DNA of 53,994 nucleotides from DATGZX01 sp035296965 (GCA_035296965.1 DATGZX010000018.1:1-53994); one strand, 5' to 3'; positions 43,301-51,447 are shown, numbered from the stretch's first letter. The notes: generated by a model from the sequence alone, not told the origin. Numbers and translations are program-made.

Positions 43301-44909
43301 GCTATGCGACGCGGCCACAGGGCAGGAACTAGCCTGCCTCCGCGGGCATGAAGGCGAAGTCCGGAGCGTCGCGTTCGGCCCGGACGGCCGTCATCTGGCG
43401 TCGGGATCGGAGGACGGGACCGTGCGACTGTGGGATGCAGCCACGGGGCGGGAATTGGATTGCCGGTGCCGACATGGACCCCCGGTCCGGAGCGTAGCGT
43501 TTGCGCCGGACGGCCGTCATCTGGCATCGGGGGCGCAGGACGGCACGGTGCGGCTGTGGGATGCGGTCACGGGGCGGGAATTGGCCTGCCTGCGTGGACA
43601 TGAGCGCGCGGTCTGGTGCGTAGCGTTCGCGCCGGACGGCTGCCGACTGGCATCGGGGTCAGGCGACAGGACGGCGCGGCTGTGGGACGTGGCCACTGGG
43701 CGCGAGCTGGCTCGCCTGAACGGTCATGAGCGCGCAGTCTGGAGCGTAGCGTTTGCGCCCGATGGCCTCAGACTGGCGTCAGCATCGCCCGACGGAACGG
43801 TAAGGCTGTGGGAGGCGCTTACGGGGCAGGAGCTGGCCTGCTTGCGTGGACATGAACGTGCCGTCTGGAGCGTCGCGTTCGCGCCGGACGGCCACAGGCT
43901 GGCTTCCGGGTCTGCCGACGGGACGGTGCGGCTGTGGGACCCGGCTGTGGGGCAGGAGCTGGCCTGCCTGCGTGGACATGAACGCGCAGTTTGGAGCGTG
44001 GCGTTCACCCCGGACGGCCGTCGGCTGGCATCGGGCTCAGACGACAATACAGTGCGGCTATGGGAAACAGGGTCCGGACAGGAGTTGGTCTACCCGCGCG
44101 GACACGAACGCGCGGTCTGGAGCGTGGCATTCTCCCCGAATGGCAGCCGGCTGGCATCGGGCTCAGACGACAACACGGTGCGGCTGTGGGACACGGCCAC
44201 CGGGCAGGAGTTGGCCTGCCTTCGCGGCCATGCAGACGCGGTCAGCTGCCTTGACTTTGCGGCGGACGGCTGCAAGCTGGCGTCGGGCTCAGGCGATAGT
44301 ACGGTGCGGCTGTGGGACGTGGCCACAGGGCATCAGCTGGTCTGCCTGCACGGACATGAGGGAGAGGTCCGGTCCGTGGCATTCGCGCCGGACGGCCGTA
44401 GGTTAGCATCGGGGGCGGAGGACGGGACGGTGCGCGTGTGGGACACGGCCACGGGTGAGGAACTGGCCTGTCTGCGAAGCCACGACCCCCCGGTCCTAAG
44501 TGTGCCATTCACTGTGTACAGCCTCCGCCATCGCAAGCAGCTAATTCTGAACTTGGACGGGAGCGACGTCCAACGAGTGGCCTTCACTGCAGACGGCCGC
44601 CTGCTGGCCTCCCAGGCGTGGGACAACACGGTGCGGTTGTGGGAAACAGCTACGGGGCAGTGTCTGAAGGTTATTCAAGGCCAATCCGATGTTGAGGTCA
44701 TGCTGCATGGCAAAGAATGCTTACCGTATCGTGCCGTAACTTCTGAACTAGAGACTGCCATCGAACACACGGCTAGGGGAAAGTCTATTGCCTGGTTTCC
44801 TTCGTGGCTTGACGAACTGGTCGCCTCCCCAAATGGCAGAACCTGGGTTGGCCGCCGGAATAACTACGTAGGTCTCTTCACTCTCGAAGGCACACCGCCA
44901 GACCGCTGA
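40329..44909 (+). CDS. HEPN-like / STAND NTPase / WD40 repeat protein
   Basis: Predicted 1526 aa from ATG 40329; a GTG at 40347 with AAAGG upstream is a good alternative. Residues about 95-260 are helical with LAHLRNRQWGHST near 222-234 (R-X5-H). A beta-rich segment follows, similar in layout to the kinase at 9214. Residues about 435-900 are a STAND/NACHT NTPase: FVGRTEVLSRLAAWIEG, Walker A LLGPPGQGKSALMAE (about 463), Walker B AVVVLDALDELEG and VILSCRPD, then a winged-helix-like region. From about 965 to 1430 there are eleven WD40 repeats (RAVWSVAFAPDG; DGTVRLWD). STAND proteins oligomerise after ligand sensing, usually by the repeat domain, and activate an effector domain. A conflict or cell-suicide switch with the HEPN-like part as effector is an inference. 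Confidence 0.85.
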   Translation: MQKGSAVADLSNEQQLQNFLADERAQTWIAALTEVFFDQQAKRLLLAEIRQTLADRVPAEVHDAIIRDLCCRASRAARPPSPPFAPVPATLDWPSCEDRILDAYPFPVAVPYHALSRPQGPAGAFGCLLDTFESLVHFLATVAISAYLRTGMVEAPLNKVLLELLCKNRGWATGDLFALLRTTLQHADGWQEHLPYPLVGHFFTLERRPTAASEVLDAFTDLAHLRNRQWGHSTSRSDEVFADILEPNRERLQQQLARMPWLADLQLVRPVVIEAGQVKRADLLNGCTERVKRPFALALQPGDLAENGGPVRADRESLLLVARDRQTYLPLFPLALVPTHLKRQVPFFLQDSRWRDVDGFLRIDKAVYVSYSSGLARHEEQAGDFPAQSLERLLPRLRAGLPMGQRQAVVAAAPPGDPELELPEVRQEQESHRRHFVGRTEVLSRLAAWIEGKTEGGYLLLLGPPGQGKSALMAELAHREQAGDGCLLHMVRSHPQPSRFVPALIRQAADLAGTAFGPAAYQGDMDDLRNGLVRALISVHAKTGRAVVVLDALDELEGSDGLRFLPPTLPEGVRVILSCRPDIPLVLALRARLRSLEEQQLLPLTVADFQTLMERRLDAGVVTALRQVIDFEQVFHRLGGNPLFLHFFVDDIGQQWAKSAQQGVLFRIDPEAAPASLEALFRAIYNRIGERSGTRFATAEGRHKVRLLHLLCVARDPLGAGELRDLLTTDGQALMLDDCRDRLEEMSQWLLDTGQGRFKPWHQGLADYVRTQVLGTEGCLQVEEVFCRWLDRPAGKLGQYGLRHKVVHLLTAGQLDALAALLTDWQYLEAKAELGLIFDLVGDFNAALAALPGGHLQRRIVDLLGEALAREVHFLARHPTCVFQCLWNFGWWYDCSVAEKHYEPKDSSQKTCVPPWQFPGAKISDLLERWRTNKEQETPDFLWVRSLRPPTVHLGTALRAVFRAHQHTIWSVAFAPDGRILASASVDQTVRLCDAATGQELACLRGHEGEVRSVAFGPDGRHLASGSEDGTVRLWDAATGRELDCRCRHGPPVRSVAFAPDGRHLASGAQDGTVRLWDAVTGRELACLRGHERAVWCVAFAPDGCRLASGSGDRTARLWDVATGRELARLNGHERAVWSVAFAPDGLRLASASPDGTVRLWEALTGQELACLRGHERAVWSVAFAPDGHRLASGSADGTVRLWDPAVGQELACLRGHERAVWSVAFTPDGRRLASGSDDNTVRLWETGSGQELVYPRGHERAVWSVAFSPNGSRLASGSDDNTVRLWDTATGQELACLRGHADAVSCLDFAADGCKLASGSGDSTVRLWDVATGHQLVCLHGHEGEVRSVAFAPDGRRLASGAEDGTVRVWDTATGEELACLRSHDPPVLSVPFTVYSLRHRKQLILNLDGSDVQRVAFTADGRLLASQAWDNTVRLWETATGQCLKVIQGQSDVEVMLHGKECLPYRAVTSELETAIEHTARGKSIAWFPSWLDELVASPNGRTWVGRRNNYVGLFTLEGTPPDR
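43222..44670 (+). repeat. tandem 126-bp WD40-coding repeats
   Basis: About eleven WD40 blades of 42 codons. Units 4 to 8 share GHERAVW and ELACLRGHERAVWSVAF nearly unchanged, which indicates recent homogenisation, while units 1, 9 and 11 are diverged. The eleventh has an insertion before its second half (TVRLWETATGQCLKV). Eleven blades is more than one seven-bladed propeller and may form two propellers, the second possibly incomplete. Confidence 0.85.
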
Positions 44910-44946
44910 CGGCTCTCCCTGTCCACCCAATTGCATAGCCGTTCTC

Positions 44947-45696
44947 TCAGCGATGGCGCGAATTCTCGAACTGCAAAGCCCGATAGCTATTGTACCCCAG
45001 CAGGCCGAAGAACAGGACAAGCCATGGGCCTTTCAGCATTTCCAGACCGGGAATTAGGGACCGTTTAGTACTGATCACGCTCAGGGCATTGACAACGAGA
45101 AGGCCGGCGGTGGCGATCGAGATGATCAAGGAGATTCGCGAGCCCCGGCGGGAATTCAACGCGATGCACACCTCCCGGCTGATCTGGCCGCCGTCTAGCG
45201 GCCAGACAGGCAGCAGATTCAGACCGCCCCAAAACAGATTGATGAAGAATAAGACCCAGAGCGTCCAGCCTAACAAGTGCGAGTCTTCCCCGGGATCGAG
45301 AGACTTGATGCCCAGCCAGGCTAGGCCGAACAAGCCTATCTCTGCCAATGGGCCGGCACTATAGACGATGATGCGCTGCCAGCGCTTGCTCAGATTGGTG
45401 CTGCCAATGGCCAACCCGCCAAACCCATAGAGCAAAACCTGCCCGTGCGCCCCGAAATACCGCCCCGCGAGCACGTGCCCAAGCTCGTGGATCAACAACG
45501 AGACGAAAAAACAAAGGACCCAGATGACGAAATAAACGGCGCCCAATTCCAGCGCGTAGAGACCCATGAGTGCGGCAGCGAGCCAGAAAAAGGGGTGCAC
45601 GCGAACGGGAATCCCAAACAGGGTCCAATTCCAGTCGTAAGCGCTTCGTGGCGGGATGGCGAACACGATATCATTCCTCAGAATGGGTTTAGCCAC
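44947..45696 (-). CDS. site-2 protease family (M50) intramembrane metalloprotease
   Basis: Predicted 249 aa from GTG 45696, overlapping the stop of the upstream small gene by eight bases. Several membrane helices are seen. The zinc-binding motif is LLIHELGHVLAG (His70, Glu71, His74), and the third ligand region reads LLPVWPLDGGQISRE, the NPDG-like motif of S2P proteases. Such enzymes cut membrane-anchored anti-sigma factors or other regulators inside the bilayer. No PDZ or CBS domain is attached. It ends the minus-strand run and converges with the STAND gene 37 bp away. Its substrate is unknown. Confidence 0.88.
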   Translation of the reverse strand: MAKPILRNDIVFAIPPRSAYDWNWTLFGIPVRVHPFFWLAAALMGLYALELGAVYFVIWVLCFFVSLLIHELGHVLAGRYFGAHGQVLLYGFGGLAIGSTNLSKRWQRIIVYSAGPLAEIGLFGLAWLGIKSLDPGEDSHLLGWTLWVLFFINLFWGGLNLLPVWPLDGGQISREVCIALNSRRGSRISLIISIATAGLLVVNALSVISTKRSLIPGLEMLKGPWLVLFFGLLGYNSYRALQFENSRHR

Positions 45697-45907
45697 ATAG
45701 CATCATCTCAATCGCCTCGGGGCCTAGCGCGGCAAGCAAGTTCTCCGCGAGCTGCGGGTAGGGACTGTCGACGAGGATCTCCAAGCCATCCGGCTCAGGC
45801 GTCAGGCGAATGCGAACGATCTTGCGCTCGTGTGCGGCCGCGTAGTCTTTCCAGGTCATCAGGTCGGGCAGATGATTGACGAAGGTCACGCGGACTTGTG
45901 GGCTCAT
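45689..45907 (-). CDS. small conserved-looking protein
   Basis: Predicted 72 aa, ATG 45907, four bases after the stop of the radical-SAM gene and overlapping the protease start by eight bases. The sequence is soluble and alpha/beta (VRVTFVNHLPDLMTWKDYAA; IRLTPEPDGLEILVDSPYP). No family is recognised. Tight coupling on both sides argues that it is real and works with one of its neighbours. Confidence 0.6.
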   Translation of the reverse strand: MSPQVRVTFVNHLPDLMTWKDYAAAHERKIVRIRLTPEPDGLEILVDSPYPQLAENLLAALGPEAIEMMLCG

Positions 45908-45911
45908 AGTC

Positions 45912-46961
45912 TCAGCTCGGTAGGATGGTTAGCGGCTCGTACACGGCCGCCGCCCCCAGGCCGATACCCGGGATGCGGCAGCCACAGGTCGCGCAGCAGC
46001 CGTCCAGCATGCGCGTGCCGACCACTCGATAGCCTTGACGGAAGACTACCGCTGTACCGCACGCGGGACAGAACGTGTGCAACATTTTACCGTGGGACAA
46101 CTCTTTCGTGTAGACATGGTGCAGCCCGGCCTGCCGGGCGGCAGCGACGGCGCGCTCCAACTGCGCCTCGGAGGAGACGGGGTGTGCAGCCATCTCAAAA
46201 TGGGGATAAAAGCGCAGCAAGTGCCAGGGCGTGCTGCGTCCAAGTTCTGCGGCGATGAAGTGAGCGATGCCCAGCAAATCGCCCGCAGTCTCGCAGCAAC
46301 CGGGAGTCACCAGCGTGCTAACCTCAAGCCAGAGCCCGAGCCCGGCCGCTAGCCGTGCGTTGGCAAGGATCGGTTCCAGCTCACCGCCGCCGACGTCGCG
46401 GTGTCGGTCTCCTTGCCAGGCTTTGATATCAAGGTTTATGGCGTCCAGCCAGCCGGCCATGTAGCGTAACACATCGGGCGTCATGTAGCCGTTGCTCTTG
46501 ACCACCACAGCCAGACCGGCACTGCGCGCTAGGTGAGCGATCGCCGCAGCATATTCGATAAAAATGGTCGGCTCGGTGTAAGTAAAGGCGATAGAGCGCA
46601 CTCCACAGGCCAGCGCCTGCGCCACGATCTCCGCCGGCGCCACTTCCGGTGCCGAAAGGTCCTCGTCAATCTGCTGCGACACGCGCCAGTTGATGCAATA
46701 CTTGCACCCTAGGTTGCAGCCGGCGGTCCCCAGCGATAGCGTCTGACTGCCGGGGAAGGCATGAAATAGGTACTTCTTTTCAATCGGTTCCACGGCCACG
46801 AGTACCGGCCGCCCGTAAGAGGAGGTAAACAGCGTGCCGTTTTGATTGTGGCGGACGCCACATAAACCTGTCTGGTTCGGTTCGAGCCGGCAAAAATGGG
46901 CGCACAGGCGGCACTCGACGCTGCCGTCTCCTAGGGGTTCGAAAAACTGGGCCGGGTGCAT
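45912..46961 (-). CDS. amrS: AmmeMemoRadiSam system radical-SAM enzyme
   Basis: Predicted 349 aa. The radical-SAM cluster motif is GCNLGCKYCINW (Cys82, Cys86, Cys89). The N-terminus has a Cys-rich region (ECRLCAHFCRL and GLCGVRH), typical of the AmrS family related to pyruvate-formate-lyase activases. IRSIAFTYTEPTIF and SNGYMTPDVLRYMAGWLDAI are further family signatures. The usual partners Memo and AMMECR1 are not in the window. A Cys-rich C-terminal tail (CCATCGCRIPG) is unusual or at least notable. It lies 55 bp after the propeller-like gene and directly before the small gene and protease. The substrate of the family is not established. Confidence 0.88.
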   Translation of the reverse strand: MHPAQFFEPLGDGSVECRLCAHFCRLEPNQTGLCGVRHNQNGTLFTSSYGRPVLVAVEPIEKKYLFHAFPGSQTLSLGTAGCNLGCKYCINWRVSQQIDEDLSAPEVAPAEIVAQALACGVRSIAFTYTEPTIFIEYAAAIAHLARSAGLAVVVKSNGYMTPDVLRYMAGWLDAINLDIKAWQGDRHRDVGGGELEPILANARLAAGLGLWLEVSTLVTPGCCETAGDLLGIAHFIAAELGRSTPWHLLRFYPHFEMAAHPVSSEAQLERAVAAARQAGLHHVYTKELSHGKMLHTFCPACGTAVVFRQGYRVVGTRMLDGCCATCGCRIPGIGLGAAAVYEPLTILPS

Positions 46962-47016
46962 GGCGACGTTTCCTACAAATTAGTACTCCGTTAATCAATG
47001 GAACCTTGACGGACCG

Positions 47017-48882
47017 CTAATCCCGCTCAGGGTAGAGGGTAGTGGACGCCCGCCGGTAGCAGCGGGCGCGGTTGCCCTCATCATTCAGAAGGCTGTAGCA
47101 GACCACTGCGGCCAGGAAGTCGTCCGCCGCTTCATACGTCCTGGCCTGGCCCCGGAGCAGCGCGCCAAGATCCAAGTCACCGCCGGGAACGACGGCCGAG
47201 CGCGGGTCGGCGCTAGCCGGTTTTGTCTGCAGCTCCTCTGCCTGCACCAATGCGGGTCTGTCCGCATCCGTGCCGGCCGCGAGCGCAGGAGCGGGCCTCC
47301 AGGCGGGCTCCGGCAGAGCAGCCGGCGGAGTAATACGAATTTCGACGCGCGGTCTCTGCGGCTGGGCCAACACAGCCCGGGCCATCGGGACGAAGCCCGT
47401 CATCGGCATGTCGAGCCGGTGGTCGTCTATTAGTATCGTGTAACAGTCCTCGCGCAGACCGAACGCCCGGGCGAGAAGCTCCCAAGGCAGCAGCGGAACC
47501 AGCCGCTGGCGTAACGGGATGAACAAGTTCGTCCCGGAAACCCTGCGCAGCGGCAAACCAAAGGGGATCCCCTCGACCGCCCGATCTCCTCCTAGCAGCA
47601 CTGTGCCTTTATCGACCCGGCACAGCGAGTACGCTGCAAACGCATCACCCGGCAATCGGTAAAGCAGCCGGCGCAGCCAGGACACTTCGGCAGGATCCAA
47701 AAACAACGCCGCCACAAGCGGCACAGAACCGTTATCTGGTCGAAGGAGGATAGGCACTTGCAAATCAGCGAGCACATCGACAGCTGCGCCCTGAAACCGC
47801 AACGGCGCGGGTTGGGAGACGTATCCAGTCGTAAGCAGGTCGCCGTCCACGAACACAGGTGCCGGCCGGATGCGCAGAGCCGGCTCGGGAGCGGCTGACA
47901 GTACAACCAACTCGTCGCGAGCAAATGCTCCCGCCACATGAGGGAGGGCGAGAGGATAACGATGTTGCCACTGGACCAGGAACCGCGGCGACTCGGGCGG
48001 AGATACCGCCAGGAGTGGCATCACGCGGGGCAAGCGCGATAAGTAATCGATGACGAAGCGAGGCACGGCCTGGCCTGCGGGAGCGTCGGGCCGTGGGCCA
48101 ATCTGGAAGAGCAAGCGCTCCGCCGAGGAGGTCCGTACTGAAGCGACCTGGTAGTGCAGGTGGTGAGCGCGCAGGTAGCGGCCTACAATGCCGTGGAGTG
48201 CGCGAGGGGTCATGGCGTAAAGCTGCCGGGGCAGGGGGCCGGCACAGGCCGGCACCGGTCCAACCTGGAGGCAGAAGTCGGCCAGGCGGATGGGTAGGAG
48301 CTCGCTACGGCTAAGGAGACGGCTGCCCCACCGATCCACGAGCACGATCGCTTCACCGACGGCCGACTTCAGAAGCTCCGGCACGTCATAGCCGCGGGGG
48401 GCGCGGTCATCGCGATAACGGACCAGGGCGTCCCTGCGGCCAATGTAAAGCTGCCCGCCCACCAGCCGAGCCGCGGCCGCAGCCACGTCATAAAAGGCCG
48501 ACAGGTGAGAAACACCTGGGCCGGGTGGCTTCAAGATGATCAGCCCCTCCTCAGACCGGAGACGGCGCCGCAGGCGGACACTAGGCGGCAGATCGATGCT
48601 TTGGCTCATGAAGCTCAGCGCGCGAACCAACCGGCTGAAGAGCGGCTCCCCTCCATTGGCGCCCGCCTGGAGCCAGATTAGGCCCCGACGTGCTACCATG
48701 CGACTGTGCTGGTCTGCGCGGAGCCCGGGAAAGACGGGTTTTTGCCCAAGGGGGCTGGGAATCGCCTTGGTAGAAAAAAGAGAGAGGTTCTCAGGAATGT
48801 GGGCCGCGCACGCGCAGCTGCCCGGCAGTGCCGCGTTACTGCAGCGTTGGCCATTCTCGAGAGTTCGCTCACACTGGCTCAT
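47017..48882 (-). CDS. Zn-finger / propeller-like component of a MoxR-vWA system
   Basis: Predicted 621 aa from ATG 48882, overlapping the vWA gene by 14 bp; the longer reading to 48933 is rejected. The N-terminus has a small zinc motif (CERTLENGQRC, then ALPGSCACAAH) like the DUF5763-type finger. The rest is beta-rich with repeated short strands (LLRPDNGSVPLVAALFLDPA; LLGGDRAVEGIPFGLPLRRV), but there is no clear blade repeat. From context I infer a bpX-type subunit of MoxR-vWA-beta-propeller ternary systems; a profile comparison would settle this. The C-terminal 70 residues are Ala/Pro-rich and end in a helical, TPR-like segment (AADDFLAAVVCYSLLNDEGN). Confidence 0.6.
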   Translation of the reverse strand: MSQCERTLENGQRCSNAALPGSCACAAHIPENLSLFSTKAIPSPLGQKPVFPGLRADQHSRMVARRGLIWLQAGANGGEPLFSRLVRALSFMSQSIDLPPSVRLRRRLRSEEGLIILKPPGPGVSHLSAFYDVAAAAARLVGGQLYIGRRDALVRYRDDRAPRGYDVPELLKSAVGEAIVLVDRWGSRLLSRSELLPIRLADFCLQVGPVPACAGPLPRQLYAMTPRALHGIVGRYLRAHHLHYQVASVRTSSAERLLFQIGPRPDAPAGQAVPRFVIDYLSRLPRVMPLLAVSPPESPRFLVQWQHRYPLALPHVAGAFARDELVVLSAAPEPALRIRPAPVFVDGDLLTTGYVSQPAPLRFQGAAVDVLADLQVPILLRPDNGSVPLVAALFLDPAEVSWLRRLLYRLPGDAFAAYSLCRVDKGTVLLGGDRAVEGIPFGLPLRRVSGTNLFIPLRQRLVPLLPWELLARAFGLREDCYTILIDDHRLDMPMTGFVPMARAVLAQPQRPRVEIRITPPAALPEPAWRPAPALAAGTDADRPALVQAEELQTKPASADPRSAVVPGGDLDLGALLRGQARTYEAADDFLAAVVCYSLLNDEGNRARCYRRASTTLYPERD

Positions 48883-50302
48883 TCCTGTGCCCTGCCCACA
48901 ACAACCGGGTTTCCAGGACCTTCCAGTTCTCAAAGTACCCTGCCGTGGGCGGGTTTCCTACCACCGTCTGGCCCTGGCTCTCGCCGACGCGGACGTACCA
49001 CGCCCGCTGGCCAGCCTCGGCTCCCAGCGCAGTATAGAGCGGACGGTGGGCGTCGGCCTCCTCGGCGTCGAAGTATTCGTCCAGAACCCATAGCACCTGT
49101 CTTCCGCGATAAGCCGGCCGCCACTGTTTGAGTCGGTGCAAAACGGTGGACAAGATCTTCCCAGGGTTCACCGGGGCCGTTTCGGTATGATAGAGGATCC
49201 GGCCTACCTCGCCCGGCTTGTCGAACGTGCGTGGCTCGTCCAGCTCAGAACCGGCGAAGCTGTAGAAGAGATCGTAGCCGCGCCGGCTCATCGCTTGACC
49301 CAGGGCGAGGAGTAAGGCACGGGCCAGCACCTGCCCGTCACCCCCCAGTCCCCAGCCCGTTTGCATGATCACGTATGCCAGCTGGCGCTGGCGTTCGCGC
49401 AAACATTCTCGGCCATAATAGAGAGCCTCGCCATTGACTAGGCGGTGCAAGAAGATCTCATCAGGATAAATGGCTTCGCTGGGCAACAAGCTGTCCAGGC
49501 TGCCGGTCCGAGCAATTCCCTCGTAACCACCCTCCGGATAACTCTGCAAGCCGCCTGTCGTTCGCGGATCGCTCACGCAGGGCAACAGGCGCAAGGAGGC
49601 CCGCTGCGCCAGGACAGCCGCGGCGGGTAGGCCGGTGAGCGCTAGCAAGTCAAGCAAGTCGCGCGGGTCGGGTGCACTGACCAGGCAGGTGCCGTAATGG
49701 ACCAGAAAGCCCAGCTCGTCCCGGTCCAGCGCCCGTAAATTACGCTGAATCCGATCCATGGCAGTGTCCCACAGCAGGTGCTCCTGGCGTTCGGCCGGCG
49801 GCGTGGCCGTCCAAAGCTGGGCAGGCACTACCTCCTCCACTGCCGCCCCAAGGCTGCTGATAAAGGGCCTGGTCGCAGCGCCTGGCGGTAAGCGATAGGC
49901 GTCGGGCAAGTCCAGCCCCTCGACCAGCCGCGCCAGCAGGACAGCAATTACGGCATCGGTAAGAACAGGTCGCCAGGCAGGCAGTTCGCGTACAAGGGGG
50001 AAGTCCATGAGCCGCTGCAAGAATGCCAGGTAGGCTGTTGCCTCTGCATGGATAGGCAAATAGGCGGGTCTGCGCAGCTGAACCCGGCCAGCCGGCACGC
50101 TGAGGAGTAGCCCCAGGTCATGGGCCAGCCCAAGGGGCAACGGCCAGCCGGCAGCTGCCGCGCCCCGCAGCCATTCCGCGGCGCGAGGCGTGGGGAAGTC
50201 GGCGACGGACACGTGGCATAGCGAAAGGCTGCGCAGGTGCGCCGTGAGTCCCGTTGGCCCCAACGTCGCGGCATCAGCCTCTCTTGGTTGCTGGGTGTGC
50301 AT
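48869..50302 (-). CDS. degenerate vWA-domain protein of a MoxR-vWA system
   Basis: Predicted 477 aa. The N-terminal 250 residues are helical. A conserved-looking block GGYEGIARTGSLDSLLPSEA is followed by FLHRLVNGEALYYGRECLRE and then a vWA fold at about 305-460: strand 1 LAYVIMQTGWGLGG (311-320), strand 2 YDLFYSFAGSE, strand 4 RQVLWVLDEYFDAEEA, and strand 5 AWYVRVGES. The classical DxSxS metal site is replaced by MQTGWG, so the MIDAS is degraded, as in vWA partners of MoxR AAA+ proteins in ternary systems. No ribosome-binding site is obvious. The gene follows the small gene by 66 bp. Confidence 0.75.
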   Translation of the reverse strand: MHTQQPREADAATLGPTGLTAHLRSLSLCHVSVADFPTPRAAEWLRGAAAAGWPLPLGLAHDLGLLLSVPAGRVQLRRPAYLPIHAEATAYLAFLQRLMDFPLVRELPAWRPVLTDAVIAVLLARLVEGLDLPDAYRLPPGAATRPFISSLGAAVEEVVPAQLWTATPPAERQEHLLWDTAMDRIQRNLRALDRDELGFLVHYGTCLVSAPDPRDLLDLLALTGLPAAAVLAQRASLRLLPCVSDPRTTGGLQSYPEGGYEGIARTGSLDSLLPSEAIYPDEIFLHRLVNGEALYYGRECLRERQRQLAYVIMQTGWGLGGDGQVLARALLLALGQAMSRRGYDLFYSFAGSELDEPRTFDKPGEVGRILYHTETAPVNPGKILSTVLHRLKQWRPAYRGRQVLWVLDEYFDAEEADAHRPLYTALGAEAGQRAWYVRVGESQGQTVVGNPPTAGYFENWKVLETRLLWAGHRNEPV

Positions 50303-50368
50303 ATTGGCTCAAATGATCTGACCGAGGCGTAAGGCGCAAGGGGATTGTTCGCACGCGCTGGGATCCGC

Positions 50369-50644
50369 TTACTGAGTTTGAGTCTCTTTCTTCTCTTCTT
50401 CGGTCTGCGCTGGCGAGTCGATGCGCTCCACCGTTCGCGCGCGCACCAGCTCGCCGCGCGGACCGGCGTCGATGATCTCTGGGTTGCGCGTCAGCAAGCC
50501 GGCAACCGCTTGTGCCACTTGGTCGTGGTAGGCTTCGGAGCGGTCCGGAGCGTTGTCGTCGATCAGGAATTCTTCCACCTCGCCCGTGGCGAAGTTGTAG
50601 CGAAAGCGGATATTGATTCGGGGTCGACCCAAGTTGCCGGCCAT
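50369..50644 (-). CDS. small protein of the MoxR-vWA cluster
   Basis: Predicted 91 aa. The start ATG at 50644 shares one base with the stop of the upstream gene (TAATG), so translation is coupled. The sequence INIRFRYNFATGEVEEFLID, then DNAPDRSEAYHDQVAQAVAG, predicts two or three strands and a helix, followed by a Glu/Thr-rich tail. I recognise no family; it may be an accessory domain of the ternary system. Its gene order is its only functional clue. Confidence 0.65.
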   Translation of the reverse strand: MAGNLGRPRINIRFRYNFATGEVEEFLIDDNAPDRSEAYHDQVAQAVAGLLTRNPEIIDAGPRGELVRARTVERIDSPAQTEEEKKETQTQ

Positions 50645-51435
50645 TAGAATAGCTCCAGTTCAAGGTTGATGACCGATCCGGAATGGTCGTCGGCCAGGAC
50701 GCGGCCGCCATTTTGCCGGACGATCTCGATCAGGCTGCGGCGATACGCTTCGCCCACCAGGCGGTTGACGGTCTGCTGGAGGCGGTTATCCGCCTGTTGG
50801 AGCGTGTTCTGCAGGCGCTCGCGCAAAGCTTGGCGTGTCGTCATGCGCCGGTCTTCGAGCTGAGCCTCGGCTAGCCGTTGCGCCTGGGCGCGGGCCTCCT
50901 GCTCGGCGGCCGCCAGCTCTGCCTGGTGCGCCTGGCGGTGCAGATTCTCCGCAGCCGCAGCCAGGCGACGCTCGGCCTCGGCCTGCGCGTCTTGGCGCGC
51001 GTGTTCTTCGGTGCGTCCGCCCCAGTTGTCGCTGTAATAGCGCCCCACCCCTTCGGCTTCTACTTCACCCTCGGTGGACCCCCTCGCCTCTGCCGCGGCT
51101 CGGGCTGCCTCGGTGATTTGCTCGACCAGGGTGGCCTCGGCGATCAGCTGCCGGCTGCCGGGCTCGTAGACAATGGTGACCTCTCCGAGGGCTTGGCGAT
51201 AATTCCCCTGGGCATCGCGCTCCCAGCCATCGAAGTTCTCGAAGTCGCCGCGCAGAAGCCGCTCCAGCATTTGCAGGGGGAGTTCTCCCAGCGCGGTAGC
51301 TAGGGGGATGTCCAGCGTGACCCGTGCCTGTTCCCGGACTTCGCCACTGGCGGTGGCGGCCTGCTCCACGGTCGACCGCCAGGCTTCCTTGACGGTTCGC
51401 CGCAAATGGATCTTGACCCGGCGAGGGTTGCACAT
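50644..51435 (-). CDS. Gln/Ala-rich coiled-coil protein of the MoxR-vWA cluster
   Basis: Predicted 263 aa, ATG 51435 preceded by GGAGG six bases away. The first 120 residues are mixed alpha/beta (LPLQMLERLLRGDFENFDGW; VTIVYEPGSRQLIAEATLVE). Residues about 125-235 are a long coiled coil of Ala, Glu, Gln and Arg (AHQAELAAAEQEARAQAQRL). The C-terminus returns to a beta pair (SGSVINLELELF). No enzyme motif is visible. It probably links the AAA+ and vWA subunits. A similar coiled-coil subunit is known, from memory, in FtsH-type ternary systems. Confidence 0.7.
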   Translation of the reverse strand: MCNPRRVKIHLRRTVKEAWRSTVEQAATASGEVREQARVTLDIPLATALGELPLQMLERLLRGDFENFDGWERDAQGNYRQALGEVTIVYEPGSRQLIAEATLVEQITEAARAAAEARGSTEGEVEAEGVGRYYSDNWGGRTEEHARQDAQAEAERRLAAAAENLHRQAHQAELAAAEQEARAQAQRLAEAQLEDRRMTTRQALRERLQNTLQQADNRLQQTVNRLVGEAYRRSLIEIVRQNGGRVLADDHSGSVINLELELF

Positions 51436-51447
51436 GGCCGGCCTCCA

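Noticed and set aside
43222..44670. possible non-coding tandem array
   Set aside because: The 126-bp periodicity is explained by in-frame WD40 blades.
44909..44942. Terminator between convergent STAND and M50 genes
   Set aside because: ACGGCT/AGCCGT can pair but the loop is 22 nt and there is no T-run; too weak to call.
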